From: Tritrichomonas musculus
Taxonomy: Eukaryota > Parabasalia > Tritrichomonadida > Tritrichomonadidae
Reading direction: 5' to 3'
Length of the DNA: 64,000 bases
Assembly (NCBI GenBank): GCA_039105265.1
Contig: JAPFFF010000052.1
Location: forward strand, 868,001 to 932,000
The position numbers were made by a program, and so were the translations under genes. Shown piece by piece: positions 30,053-40,653 of this stretch (position 1 is the first letter of the stretch; each line of letters opens with the position of its first letter). The notes beneath the pieces were generated by a model. It saw nothing but the letters and a program-made list of their open reading frames with translations. It ran no database searches and had not been told where the DNA came from.

Positions 30053-30871
30053 TTGAATTATTTTAAGATTTTGGATTCGAAGTTACTCATTCCCGAAAAA
30101 ATACGCCAAGAGCTTATCAATGGACACTATCAGTTAGATTCAATTGGTATGTCTGGCTCTTCCATTAGAATATATGGCGATAAAGTTTTGAAGATTCAAA
30201 AATTAACCAAAGAAGCTCAAAATGAATTATCACTGCTACAGTTTCTTCATGGAAAATTTCCTGTTCCAGATATTTATACGTTTGATGAATCGAATGGACA
30301 GTCTTGCATTCTAATGAGTAAATGTCCAGGGAAAATGGCATGTGATACATCATATATGGAAAATACAAGCACCCAAATCAAGATGCTAGCCAATACACTA
30401 AAACAACTATGGAAAATCGACATTTCCAACTGTCCAGTTGATAATCGAATATCAATTAAACTTAAACAAGCAGAATACAATGTCAAACACGGCCTTGTGA
30501 ACATAGAAAACGTAGATCCTTCCACTTTTGGTGAAAACGGATTCAAGGATCCTTCCCATTTGCTCCAGTGGCTCTATGAAAATATGCCAAAAGAAGAACC
30601 TGTTTTTTCACATGGAGATTTCTGCCTTCCTAACATTTTCGGCGATGGCGAGGAGCCAACTGGCGTGATTGACCTTGGAAGGGGAGGAATTGCTGACAAG
30701 TGGTGCGATATCGCTCTTTGTTATCGAAGCCTCGCTGACAATTACAGCGGAAAATACGCAAAAAATGGAGGAAGTAAAAATAACGGCATTGATTGCTTTT
30801 TCAAAGAGCTCGGATTCGATCCTGATTTTGAAAAAATACGATATTACATTTTATTAGATGAGTTATTTTAA
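30053..30871 (+). CDS. Aminoglycoside phosphotransferase APH(3')-like kinase
   Basis: Small-molecule kinase of the APH(3') family, which transfers phosphate from ATP to the 3'-OH of aminoglycosides. Seen: nucleotide loop GMSGSSIRIYG (residues ~31-41), Lys in KVLKIQK, Brenner motif HGDFCLPN (His187-Asp189-Asn194), metal site IDLGRGGIADKWCDIAL (Asp207) and the APH(3') C-terminus YYILLDELF. All catalytic residues are present and the length is normal for the family. The homologous reading frame begins without an ATG (TTG at 30,053); the first ATG is 30,149, which would cut the N-terminal lobe, so the start may be lost or lie upstream. Bacterial origin is very likely. The true substrate in a protist may not be an antibiotic. 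Confidence 0.85.
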   Translation: MNYFKILDSKLLIPEKIRQELINGHYQLDSIGMSGSSIRIYGDKVLKIQKLTKEAQNELSLLQFLHGKFPVPDIYTFDESNGQSCILMSKCPGKMACDTSYMENTSTQIKMLANTLKQLWKIDISNCPVDNRISIKLKQAEYNVKHGLVNIENVDPSTFGENGFKDPSHLLQWLYENMPKEEPVFSHGDFCLPNIFGDGEEPTGVIDLGRGGIADKWCDIALCYRSLADNYSGKYAKNGGSKNNGIDCFFKELGFDPDFEKIRYYILLDELF

Positions 30872-30900
30872 TAGATTTGTGAAATTAAAATCATGAATGA

Positions 30901-33900
30901 TTTCTTTTTTCTTTAATATTTAATGATGCTGATGTTATATCTGATATTGTAAAATATCATAATTATTACTTTTTGTCTTTTGACTTAAATTTCAAATCTG
31001 AATTTTATTATTTGAGCTTATATGAATATTCAGCCCATATTGAACTTTATATGGAAAATATTGAAAATGATATAAATAATTCAGGACTGCAGGTTGTCGG
31101 TAATGAAGAAATATATGACAAAGCAATTAAAGAAAACAAGCTTGATCTACTTTATTACTTATTTGAATATGAATCTGAAATTTGGGAAAATTGCTTTTTA
31201 AATAATTGCGAATTAAGAAAATTTGCAGTTCCTCCTACTATAGAAGCAATAGCCAATGGAGCTTTTAATGGTTGTTCATCATTGGCAAAAATATCTATTT
31301 CATCTTCTGTAAGCTTCATTGATCCACAAGCTTTTGCCAATTGCACGTCACTAGAACAAATCACATTGCCTCCTTTTATAAATACAATTGAACCCAATGT
31401 TTTTGAAAACTGTTCCGCTTTAAAAGAAATTGTTATTCCTTTCTCAGTTGTTTCTATTGGAAAGTTTGCTTTTACCAAATGTAAATCATTAACTAAAGTA
31501 TTGATTCCTTCTTCAGTGACCTCAATTAAGTATGCAGCCTTTAGCTATTGTACATCATTGAAGCAGATCAAAAATCCATTTTCAGTAAATTTGATTGATG
31601 AATTTGCATTTTATGGATGCACATCATTAAGAGAAATAAATATTCCTTCTTCAATTACTTCGATTGAAAAGAGCGTGTTTTATCAATTTTATGCATTGAA
31701 GCAACTAACTCTTCCTTCCTCAATATGCTCTATTAAAGAATATGCATTTTTAGGATGCTCATCTTTAGAATACTTTGAAATTCCGAATTCTGTATCATTT
31801 ATTGAAAGAAGTGTTTTTTCTGGCTGTTCATCATTAGAATATATACTGGTCCCATCAACCATAAAGTCAATTGATGAGCAAGCCTTTTATGGTTGCTCGT
31901 TATTAAAAGGAATAGAAATCCCAGCTTCTGTGACTTCGATTGGAAATTGTGCTTTCTATGAATGTTCATCATTAGATCAGATAACAATTCCTTCTTCAGT
32001 GATCACAATTAGTGAGAATGCATTTAATGGATGTACATCATTAAAACATGTTGAAATTCCTTCTTCTGTAACTTCAATAGGAAAATGGGCTTTCGCTAGA
32101 TGCAAATCTTTAGCTCAAATTGAAATACCTTCTTCTCTTACTTCAATCGAAATTTGTATGTTTTACGATTGTTCAAAGTTGAAAGAAATAAAAATAACTC
32201 TTTCTGTTATTTCAATTGAAGAGAATGCATTTAATATGTGCACATCTTTAAAGAAAATAATCATTCCTTCTTCTGTGACTTCGATTGGTAAATTTACATT
32301 TTTTGGTTGTTCATCTTTGGAAGAAATACAAATTCCACCTTCAGTAAAATCAATTGGTGAGAACGCTTTTAATAAATGTTCATCATTAAAGCAGATTGAA
32401 ATTCCGTCTTCTGTTAATTCATTAGAAAATAATCTATTCTTTGGTTGTTCATCGCTTATACAAATAGAAATTCCATCTTCTATTACTTCAATTGGAAATA
32501 GCACTTTTGAAGGATGCGCATCATTATCAGAAATAATAATTCCATCTTCAGTAACATCAATTGGAAAATACGCATTCAGTAAATGCTCCTTACTAAAAGG
32601 AATAGCCATTCCTTCTTCTGTGTGCTCAATTGGAGAAGGCGCATTTAATAAATGTTCGTCATTAACAGAAATAGAAATCCCTTCAACCCTGAATTCAATT
32701 TGTAAATATACATTTAATGAATGTTCATCATTGAAAAAAAATATCAATTCCTTCTTCTGTTATGTTGATTGATGAAAGTGCTTTTGGAAATTGTTCATCA
32801 TTATTTGATATACAAATATATTCATGCGACACTCAAAATAAAATAAATACTTTGATACAAATCAAAATACCTTCTACGGTTATTTCAATTGGTGATAATT
32901 CTTTTAAAAATTGTGTATTACTATCACAAATAATTTTTGAAAGTCCTTCTTCTGTGACTTCAATTGGATCAGATGCTTTTAATGGATGTTCTTCATTGAC
33001 AGAAATTGAGATTCCTTCTTCAGTAACAAAAATAAAATTTGGAACTTTTTATAAGTGTTCTAAGTTAGAAAAATTGACAGTCCCAACAGCATTAGTTTTA
33101 ATTGGAGCTTTTGCATTTTATCATTGTCACTCTTTGGAGGAAATAAATATCCCTTCTTCAGTAATGTCGATTGGAGATAATGCTTTTACAGAATGTTCAA
33201 AGTTTGCACAATTAAATATTCCTTCAACATTGACGAATTTTGGACTTATGGTTTTTCAGGGACGTTCATCTTTAACACAAATAGCAATTCCTCCAGCTGT
33301 GACTTCAATTGATTTTAATGATTTTAAGGGGTGCTCATCAATAAAAGAAATTATAATTCCTTCTTCGGCTAAATCAATTGGAGACTATTCTTTCAGTCAT
33401 TGTTCATTATTGAAAAAAATAATAATTCCTAACTCTGTGATTTATATTGGAGATTATGCTTTCGATGGATGCTCCTTATTGGACCAAATAAATATTCCTT
33501 CTTCAGTTAAATCAATAAGATTTAATACTTTTAATAAATGCTCTTCGCTAAAGCATTGCTTATTGCATCCATCAATACATTTTAATGGAAATGACAAATC
33601 AAAATCATTATACATGGAGAATGAAAGCTTTCCATCTTTTATAACTTGCATTGACGAAAGTGCATTTTCAAGTTTTAATTCTATAACTCAACTGATTTTC
33701 TCGGAAGACTCTTGTTTGAACTCAATTTATCAATATGCCTTTTATAGCTGCAAATCATTGGAAAAAATACGATTTCCTTCATCATTATGTTTCATTGAAT
33801 CATCAGCTTTTAGCGATTGTACATTATTGTCGGAGGTAATATTTGAAGAGAATTCTCGTTTGAAAACAATTGAAGATTATTCTTTTTATAATTGTCAATC

Positions 33901-34054
33901 ATTAGAACGATTAACACTTCCGCTTTCATTGACTTTTTTTGGATCATGTGCTTTTAAAAGCTGTGACATTTTAATGGAAATGTCAATTCCAATTTCTTTG
34001 AAAAGATTTGGGTTCACACCATTCCCGCCGATTACTGTTATACATAGAATATGA
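30901..34054 (+). pseudogene. BspA-like leucine-rich repeat protein gene with frameshift and no start codon
   Basis: More than 35 repeats of the TpLRR/BspA type (IPSSVTSIGxxAFxxCSSLxxI, ~23 residues) cover 31.2-34.05 kb, preceded by a helical N-terminal region (DKAIKENKLDLLYYLFEYE). BspA-like proteins are the largest surface or secreted family in trichomonads and bind host matrix or bacteria. Two defects: the frame is open upstream to 30,901 but has no ATG before residue ~27, and at an eight-A run (32,734-32,741) the frame shifts, so repeats resume in another frame at 32,762. No signal peptide or TM is seen. The homopolymer break could be a sequencing error, a dead allele or a switchable tract. 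Confidence 0.75.
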
Positions 34055-34179
34055 TATCGAATCTTGATTAATCGAAATAAACACCTGAAAAATCATTAAA
34101 AATAGTATTTTAATGACATAAAATAAAAATATTCTAACTTATTATGTAAAAGAATCAGTTTTTATTAAATTTTTTAACG

Positions 34180-34945
34180 GATATGTGAAGTAATTAGTTA
34201 AAAAAGTTTATAAATTTTGATACGTTAAAAAATTTTCAATATTGATAATCGATCTTTTATTTTTATTCATTAATGATATCAGAGATAAAATTTTTGATTT
34301 GATATTGATATCAGAAAAATGGATCAATTATCGATATCGAAAATCGAGACTTAACAAGCCTATAAAAAATGTATTTATTTATTATTTCTGGCATTGAGAG
34401 GCCAACTTTGCTCATAATTGTAAAAGGTAATGACTTTTTAGTTGATCATTAAAATAAAAAAAAAAAAAAAAAAATATTTTATTTATCAAGGCATGTTATT
34501 TTGAGAATCGATATCAGAATTGACACTTCTTTAATCTTGATAATCCATTATCAGTTTACAAACCTGATATCGATATTCTCAGGAAATCGTTAACCAAATA
34601 AGAAATGTTATATGAAAAATTTTGTAAATTTGATAACGATTATTGGTTATCAATCATTATCAGACATTTTTCACTCGCTAAAAATGATTAGATTGTATTT
34701 GTCTATTTGTAAAATAATATATCACTTAGATAAAACATATATTCTCGTTTTTTATAAGTTAAAATTTCTTATATACAAATATATTTGAATTTTTCATTTC
34801 TAAAAAATTTGAATACTTTCGAAAATTTTTTTTCTTGATATCAAAATTTTTCTCGATATCGATATCGATTATCAAATTAATAACTTTGTTATCAATATCA
34901 AAAAACGTACTGATAATTGATATCGATTATCGAGATATATAACAA
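34180..34945. repeat. Cluster of degenerate GATATCGATTATC palindromic repeats
   Basis: Many overlapping variants of GATATCGAT/TATCGATA, plus two similar blocks ending in AACAAGCC (near 34,340-34,362 and 34,916-34,947). An A18 run lies near 34,457. No gene. It looks like an old, internally amplified repeat family; a comparable cluster is at 61,140-61,315. The rest of 34,055-35,048 shows nothing more. Confidence 0.5.
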
Positions 34946-35048
34946 GCCCATATTTATCTTTCAAGTTTTCTTTAAAATTTATCTTTACAACTCACTAAAG
35001 AAACAAATTAAATATTATTTTTTATATTCTTTTCTATCTTTATTCCTA

Positions 35049-36050
35049 TTATTTAATGAAAATTTTGAGGAATTCTTCGATGTAAGCGAGTCCGATGTTT
35101 GTCAGCTTTTCGATGTGAATTCCAGCAGTTGCGAAGAATCCGTGCTCGGCGGATTTCATGCAAATGTATCTCACTGGAACTCCACTTTCATCCAATTTCT
35201 TTGCGAATGCGAGTCCTTCGCTGCGAAGCACGTCAAATTGTGAAGTGATCACGAGTGATGGAGGGAAGTACCTTAAATCTCCAAAATTTGGTGAATAGAG
35301 AGGATCTTTTCTCATTTCGACGTCGGGAACGTAAGCATCGATGCACTTTTTCAAATGATCCAATTCCAAACCGAAACCGTTTTCATAGATGTGGTGAGAT
35401 GGATAATCATTATATAGATCAATGACTGGATAAAACAAAAGAAGAGCGTTTGGCAATCGTAAATTTTGGTCTGTTGATTTTATTTTGTGAATTAGGGCGG
35501 CAGCAAGGTTTCCTCCTGAACTATCTCCACTAATAAAGATTAATCTGGTTGAAGACGATTTGTTGACAATATCGGCGTAGATTTGATAGCATTCATCAAT
35601 AGATCGGCCGTATTTAACATCGGGACTCAATGTGTAATTTATTGATGCTACTATAATATTGCTGAGTAAAGATAACCTGGATAGCATATAATTTCTCTGT
35701 TCAACTGATGAATGACACCAACCACCTCCATGAATAAATATAAAAATTGGGAGATCAGACGGTTTGGTGCATTTTTCGGGATAATAATAGCGAACCAAAA
35801 TTTTGTCATTTCCATACTGAAAATATTCGTCATGATGAGTTACACCTTTTTCATAGGGACTTATAGCTTGTCCAGCTCTTATTTTCTTTAAATCTGAGAG
35901 ATCTCCTTTCATAGCTAAATCGATGGCATCATTTAAGATTTGCTTTGATTTTGGATTAGATTTTTTTTGAAGGTCAGCCGTTTGTTTATCAACAAGTTCA
36001 TAATCTGTACTCATATCAGCCTCATCAAACGTAGATTTAAAGAGTGCCAT
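35049..36050 (-). CDS. HSL-family alpha/beta hydrolase (Aes-like esterase)
   Basis: 333 residues. Seen: HGGGW at 107-111 (oxyanion-hole signature of the hormone-sensitive-lipase family), nucleophile elbow GDSSGGN at 175-181 with Ser177, acid Asp273 in SQFDVLRSEG, and His303 in AEHGFF. The triad is complete and spacing is normal. No signal peptide, so probably cytosolic. Such enzymes cleave short-chain esters or acyl glycerides; the substrate here is unknown. The nearest minus-strand gene is kilobases away, so it is transcribed alone. An initiator-like ACATTTT lies about 10 nt before the ATG. Confidence 0.9.
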   Translation of the reverse strand: MALFKSTFDEADMSTDYELVDKQTADLQKKSNPKSKQILNDAIDLAMKGDLSDLKKIRAGQAISPYEKGVTHHDEYFQYGNDKILVRYYYPEKCTKPSDLPIFIFIHGGGWCHSSVEQRNYMLSRLSLLSNIIVASINYTLSPDVKYGRSIDECYQIYADIVNKSSSTRLIFISGDSSGGNLAAALIHKIKSTDQNLRLPNALLLFYPVIDLYNDYPSHHIYENGFGLELDHLKKCIDAYVPDVEMRKDPLYSPNFGDLRYFPPSLVITSQFDVLRSEGLAFAKKLDESGVPVRYICMKSAEHGFFATAGIHIEKLTNIGLAYIEEFLKIFIK

Positions 36051-36962
36051 TTTGTAAAATGTATGGAATGTTCTTTGAAATACTTTTATCTTTTTATATA
36101 GTAAATATTGATCGGTAACATTGATTATTCATATCATACTTATGATGTATTATATATATTTAACTTTATAGACCAATTTATTTTTCCTCATCAAAATGGA
36201 ATATCTGCATGATACCATCATATATGTGCATTTGTATTTTCTTAACATATGTTTTATTGTTTTTGAATGCTAGTTTGTATTTTATATCACTTATTATTTC
36301 ACTAATTATGAAGATATTATAAATAAAATTTACGACTAAAAAAAATGTGATTTTTCTGGAGAGATTGGCTTAACCGTTTAACATAATTTTCGGATATGTT
36401 ATTATATAATAAAATTAATGGTTTTTTATCGAGGCAAAGAAACTTGATATAGCCATTAAAAAAAGATAAAAATGTTTGAAAACCAAATCCTCTCAAATAA
36501 ACGTCTATTTTATTTTAATATTCATTTTTTTGAATAAGCACGTTTTTTGGTTCTCACAAAAAATCTTGAATTTTCTGGAAAGACTGGAATAATATTACAA
36601 GCTCTAAACAACATATGCCTTATAATATAAAATATAATGAGGTTTTACCGAACCAATTAGGTTTAATATGTTTCTATTTTAGGATATTTATGTTTGCATA
36701 AATTTTTACATAAAAGCTCTTCAAATATTTTGTGAGTATAAAATTTGGATTATTTATTTTTATCTTATTAAAACAATTTCTTAAATAGAATTTATATTAA
36801 ATATATGATATAAATATGATAAAATAAATATAAAATGAAACACAAAAATTATTTACAAATAAATACATATATAATTAAAAATCTCCAAATGCATTCAAAA
36901 TTATAAACTCATCCTTAATTCAAAGGTATAAAAATATTTTGATAAAGCATTTATAAATAATT
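36051..36962. other. AT-rich intergenic, nothing recognised
   Basis: No reading frame, RNA gene or organised repeat is visible. The first ~60 bases are the promoter of the minus-strand esterase. It ends at the target duplication of the next element. Confidence 0.6.
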
Positions 36963-36970
36963 GTATGAGC

Positions 36971-37906
36971 TAGGGATTTTCAACGCTAAACTCTCAGAAT
37001 TTTTTGAAAGCATATCACAATTATTTGATTACAGGGAAAACATATGCGACCATTAAATTATTCTCAGAAAAATTCAGAAGAATCTTTAATGATGAAAAAT
37101 GAAATCATAATTTAATTGAAAATTTAGATTTAGTTTTTATTCAATTTTTTTATTTATTTGTTTGTCAAAAATCATTTATATTGTTTTTATCTTGAAAGAT
37201 AAAAGATAAAAATCGGTAACATTGGGATATTATATATTGGTCTTAAAAAGCATGTTGCTTTTTACTAAAATTTATTTTTCGAAAATATTGGAATAATTGA
37301 CCTTTATGGTAAAATATTTTCATGAACAAATTGATTTTCTATTGTATTTAATTCAAATATTGAGAATCCATTCAATTTATTACTATCTCGAATTTTTTAA
37401 AAAGGAGCATAAATAAAGTCGATTAGATGATTTCGCTCTTATTTGATAAAAGGTACAATACGACTGATAATTTAAATCGCCTTCTTTGAAACATATATGT
37501 AAATATCTTTAATTCGAATTAAAGATTTTTTTTGATTGAAGCGAAAAATAGTCATTTTGAAAACGGGAGATAACTTTAATAGCTTGAATTTGATTATAGT
37601 TTTGGTTATGTTTGAAATAAAAAATGAAATTTATCAGAACGTTTTCTAAATTTTTAATTCAAACAATACTCAATTTTTGAATTATTCTCCAAAAAAAACT
37701 ATATATCATATCAAGATCATTATGAATTGATGAAAAATGAATAAAATAAAAAATTAATATATTAATTATATTTATAAAACTGAAAATAAAAGATTTATTT
37801 TAATCTCTTTTAGAAATATTCATAGATAATTAATTCTGGTAATCAGAAAAAATTTTATTTTCATTGAAAAAAAATTGAATGAATAATTGAGAGTTGAAAA
37901 TCCCTA
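36971..37906. mobile_element. 936-bp non-autonomous hAT-like element, 8-bp TSD
   Basis: Ends TAGGGATTTTCAAC (36,971-36,984) and its exact inverse (37,893-37,906), flanked by GTATGAGC on both sides (36,963-36,970 and 37,907-37,914). TAGGG termini with an 8-bp duplication fit hAT. There is further weak inverted similarity (ACTCTCA) just inside. No transposase. Similar in size to the 904-bp element at 28 kb, but its ends are of a different family. Confidence 0.8.
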
Positions 37907-37914
37907 GTATGAGC

Positions 37915-39192
37915 TATTTTAATTTCTCATTATTAATGAAAATAATGATAGATTTTTATTTTCTCAAATTATTGTATGTAATCATTAAATAAAATTAATA
38001 ACATTTTATTGAAATTAAAATCATAGTTTAAATTTCCAATATCTTATTTAATTTTTCGAACCCTAAATTATAATTAATAAATATATATATAATAATTTAT
38101 AATCATTCATATTTCCAATGTATAATAAATTTTTATTGATTTACATAATGGATTACTTGAATCATATTTTTGAATACTTAAGAGTTTTTATTTATTCAAT
38201 TTATATATTTTGCATATATCTCACAATAAAATTTAAATATAATATTTTATGGCTATTATAATAATATAAAATTCAATATAAAAACATATTATAAAATATG
38301 ATGATTTAAAAACCACTAGTTATTTCTATTTCGTTTTTTTCTAGTTTCCATACATTTATTTTGTATGCCCTTCACTCTCAATTTTTCTGAAGAAAAAAAA
38401 CATGAGTTCAGAAACAAATTGAATGATAATATAAATAAATGCACTCAATTAAAAAAAACTCAAATATCTTGCTGAAAATAATAAAAACTATAATCCCAAT
38501 CTAAATTAAACTTAATTATATAAGTAATAGAATAAATAAACTAATATAAAATGCGTACATTTTAGATATTTGGTTTTGTAATAATTGATATATAAGATGG
38601 AAATTCTACCATTTTAATACTATATAATAGAGTATTTGAGGAACATCTTATATTAGAATGACACGACACTTACCTAAGAGTTTTTTGTTGTACAGATATG
38701 GAGATCGAATATCAAAAAATAAAAATTTTGACAGCCTTATTCGATCTCCATATGTGTTCTAAATTAATTTTCAATATATAAAATCTTAGTCATTCAAATT
38801 ATCTGAGGGAAATTTAAGTGGGGACTGGTTAATAGCGGTTGGGGACGGGTTTTTCGGTAGGCTATACATCTTTCTTCAATTCATTTTGAATGAGCAAGAT
38901 CAAGAAAATGATTTTCAATTCATTTTTTGACAAAGCGAACTCTAAACTAATAGAATTAATGCTAATTTTTTATAACCATTAATTTCATACCTTCAACAAA
39001 GTTATAAAATTGAGCCATATAAGTATGAATGTTCCAGATTCAGCAATATCAATTTAAGTGAGACATAATCACCAATTCTTTCTTCTGTAACTAAAATGTA
39101 TATTCAACAAAGCAGATAATAGACTCAAACATAAATTTTATAACATTAAAAAAAATCAAAATATAATAATATTTTATATCATGAATACTTGC
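37915..39192. other. AT-rich intergenic with one strong hairpin
   Basis: Holds the 38,696-38,753 hairpin and, just after it (38,818-38,870), an unusual G-rich patch (GGGGACTGG, GGTTGGGGACGGG) in otherwise AT-rich DNA. No gene. Confidence 0.5.
38696..38753. repeat. Perfect 16-bp inverted repeat
   Basis: ATATGGAGATCGAATA (38,696-38,711) is exactly inverted at 38,738-38,753 with a 26-base AT-rich spacer. It would form a strong hairpin if transcribed. No adjacent gene end explains it; possibly a tiny MITE or a decayed TIR. Confidence 0.75.
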
Positions 39193-40334
39193 TTAATTCT
39201 TTCTTTCAAAGTCTTGACTATGTTTGACTGTTTCTATATGTACATATGCATGTTCAATATCTTCCACTCTTTCAAGTTTCTTTTTCAAAGAATCTGCAGT
39301 TTGGCAAGCTTCATTCGAGAGAAGTTTCATTATCAAAAGCAATGCTCACTTCAATAAAAAAATCCAGGGCCAATTTGGTAGGCAATTACACTAGACACAG
39401 TTTTAATGAGTGGATGATGATAATTTGCAATGAAATTTAAATTTGACATCAAGTCAGGCTCAGCCTTAATTCCAAGTAAAGTTCTGGCGTTTTCGAGCGC
39501 ATTTTTAGACCAACAATAAAGGACGAAGAGGGACAATAATAAACCTCCAGTGGAATCCATCCACCAATAGAAATGTCCACCTCCCCAATACATGAAGAGT
39601 CCAAATGCATTTGTGAAGACATCATTTCGATGATCGTCAGCCAAAGTTGACGTGATTGGATGATTCAGCCTCTTGTAGAAATGCCACATACAAAACTTGA
39701 TCAATATTGTAAATATCATTATAAATATTACCGTTTTTGTGGTTGGTGGAGCATTCTCATGTGATATTAGTGAATTTAAACATTGCATTATTATGAAAAT
39801 GGCACAACAACTCATTAAAACGAAAAAAAAAACAAGAATTCCAACTGTTGAAATTCGTGATTTTCCAACTTGATATTTGATTTTATCTTCTTCTGTTGTC
39901 TTTGAGTAAATGGATGTGCATGAAATAATGATCCCTGCAATAATGTCAAGACAAGAGTCGGCAAGTGATGACATAATTGTGTAGGATGATGATGATATCG
40001 CAAATGCTTTTCCAAGATGAAGTATTAAATTTAGTCCAAACGAACAGTATGCGGCACACCTGATTGAAAAACTGGCTTCATGTTTGTTTCCTGGTGAATC
40101 ATCAGTATTTGGAGTTTGATTTATTTGATCAATAATTATGACCTTATCACTCACAGAACGGTAGAATTTTCTATTTTGTTGCTTAATATTTTGTAAATCA
40201 TATTTATATCGATGTCCTTGCTTATTATTTCACTCTATTTCTGATGATAATTGCAATGAACTAGATTTGTGGGCAGGTTGATAGGATTGAATGGAATGAT
40301 CATGATGAATATATAGAGATACATCTGATTTCAT
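39193..40334 (-). pseudogene. Mn-type cation diffusion facilitator (CDF) transporter, inactivated
   Basis: CDF transporters export divalent cations. The longest intact stretch is 39,351-40,154: several membrane segments, ADSCLD in TM2 and DDHRNDVF in TM5. These two DxxxD motifs mark the Mn-transporting subgroup. The original gene can be traced further. It starts at ATG 40,334 with a His-rich leader (YIHHDHSIQSYQP) and the family signature KYDLQNIKQQNRKFYR. It runs on to the cytosolic domain LERVEDIEHAYVHIE and a stop at 39,193. Three lesions separate these parts: an in-frame TGA at 40,230-40,232, a shift at a seven-A run (39,356-39,362), and a second shift near 39,309-39,318. Sequence similarity on both sides of each lesion is still high, so the loss is recent. 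Confidence 0.8.
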
Positions 40335-40653
40335 AAATTATAATCATATTGTTTGGAGAAATTTCGTTCACAAAAAAAAATAACACCACCATTCAATTTT
40401 CAATAGTTAAAGAAAAATTAAATAGGTTTATTTATCTTACTCATAATCAATTCAATTTCTCTCAATTATTTAATTAAAATAGCATTCAATTATACTTTAA
40501 TGAATGATAATGTTAATGAAAAAACTGCTGAAGAAACTGGGCAGTATGAAATCTAATATGTTAAAAAAAATACAATGCATGTACAATTATTGTTAGTCAA
40601 ATAAATTTATATCATTTTTTTTCATTTTCATTTTTTATTAATTAATTATTGTT
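40335..40653. other. AT-rich intergenic
   Basis: Nothing recognised beyond the promoter region of the CDF pseudogene and the 3' flank of the surface gene that ends at 40,654. Confidence 0.6.

Noticed and set aside
39061-39120. Short BspA-like phrase (ILSSVTKM)
   Set aside because: Only eight residues fit and there is no second unit nearby; too weak.
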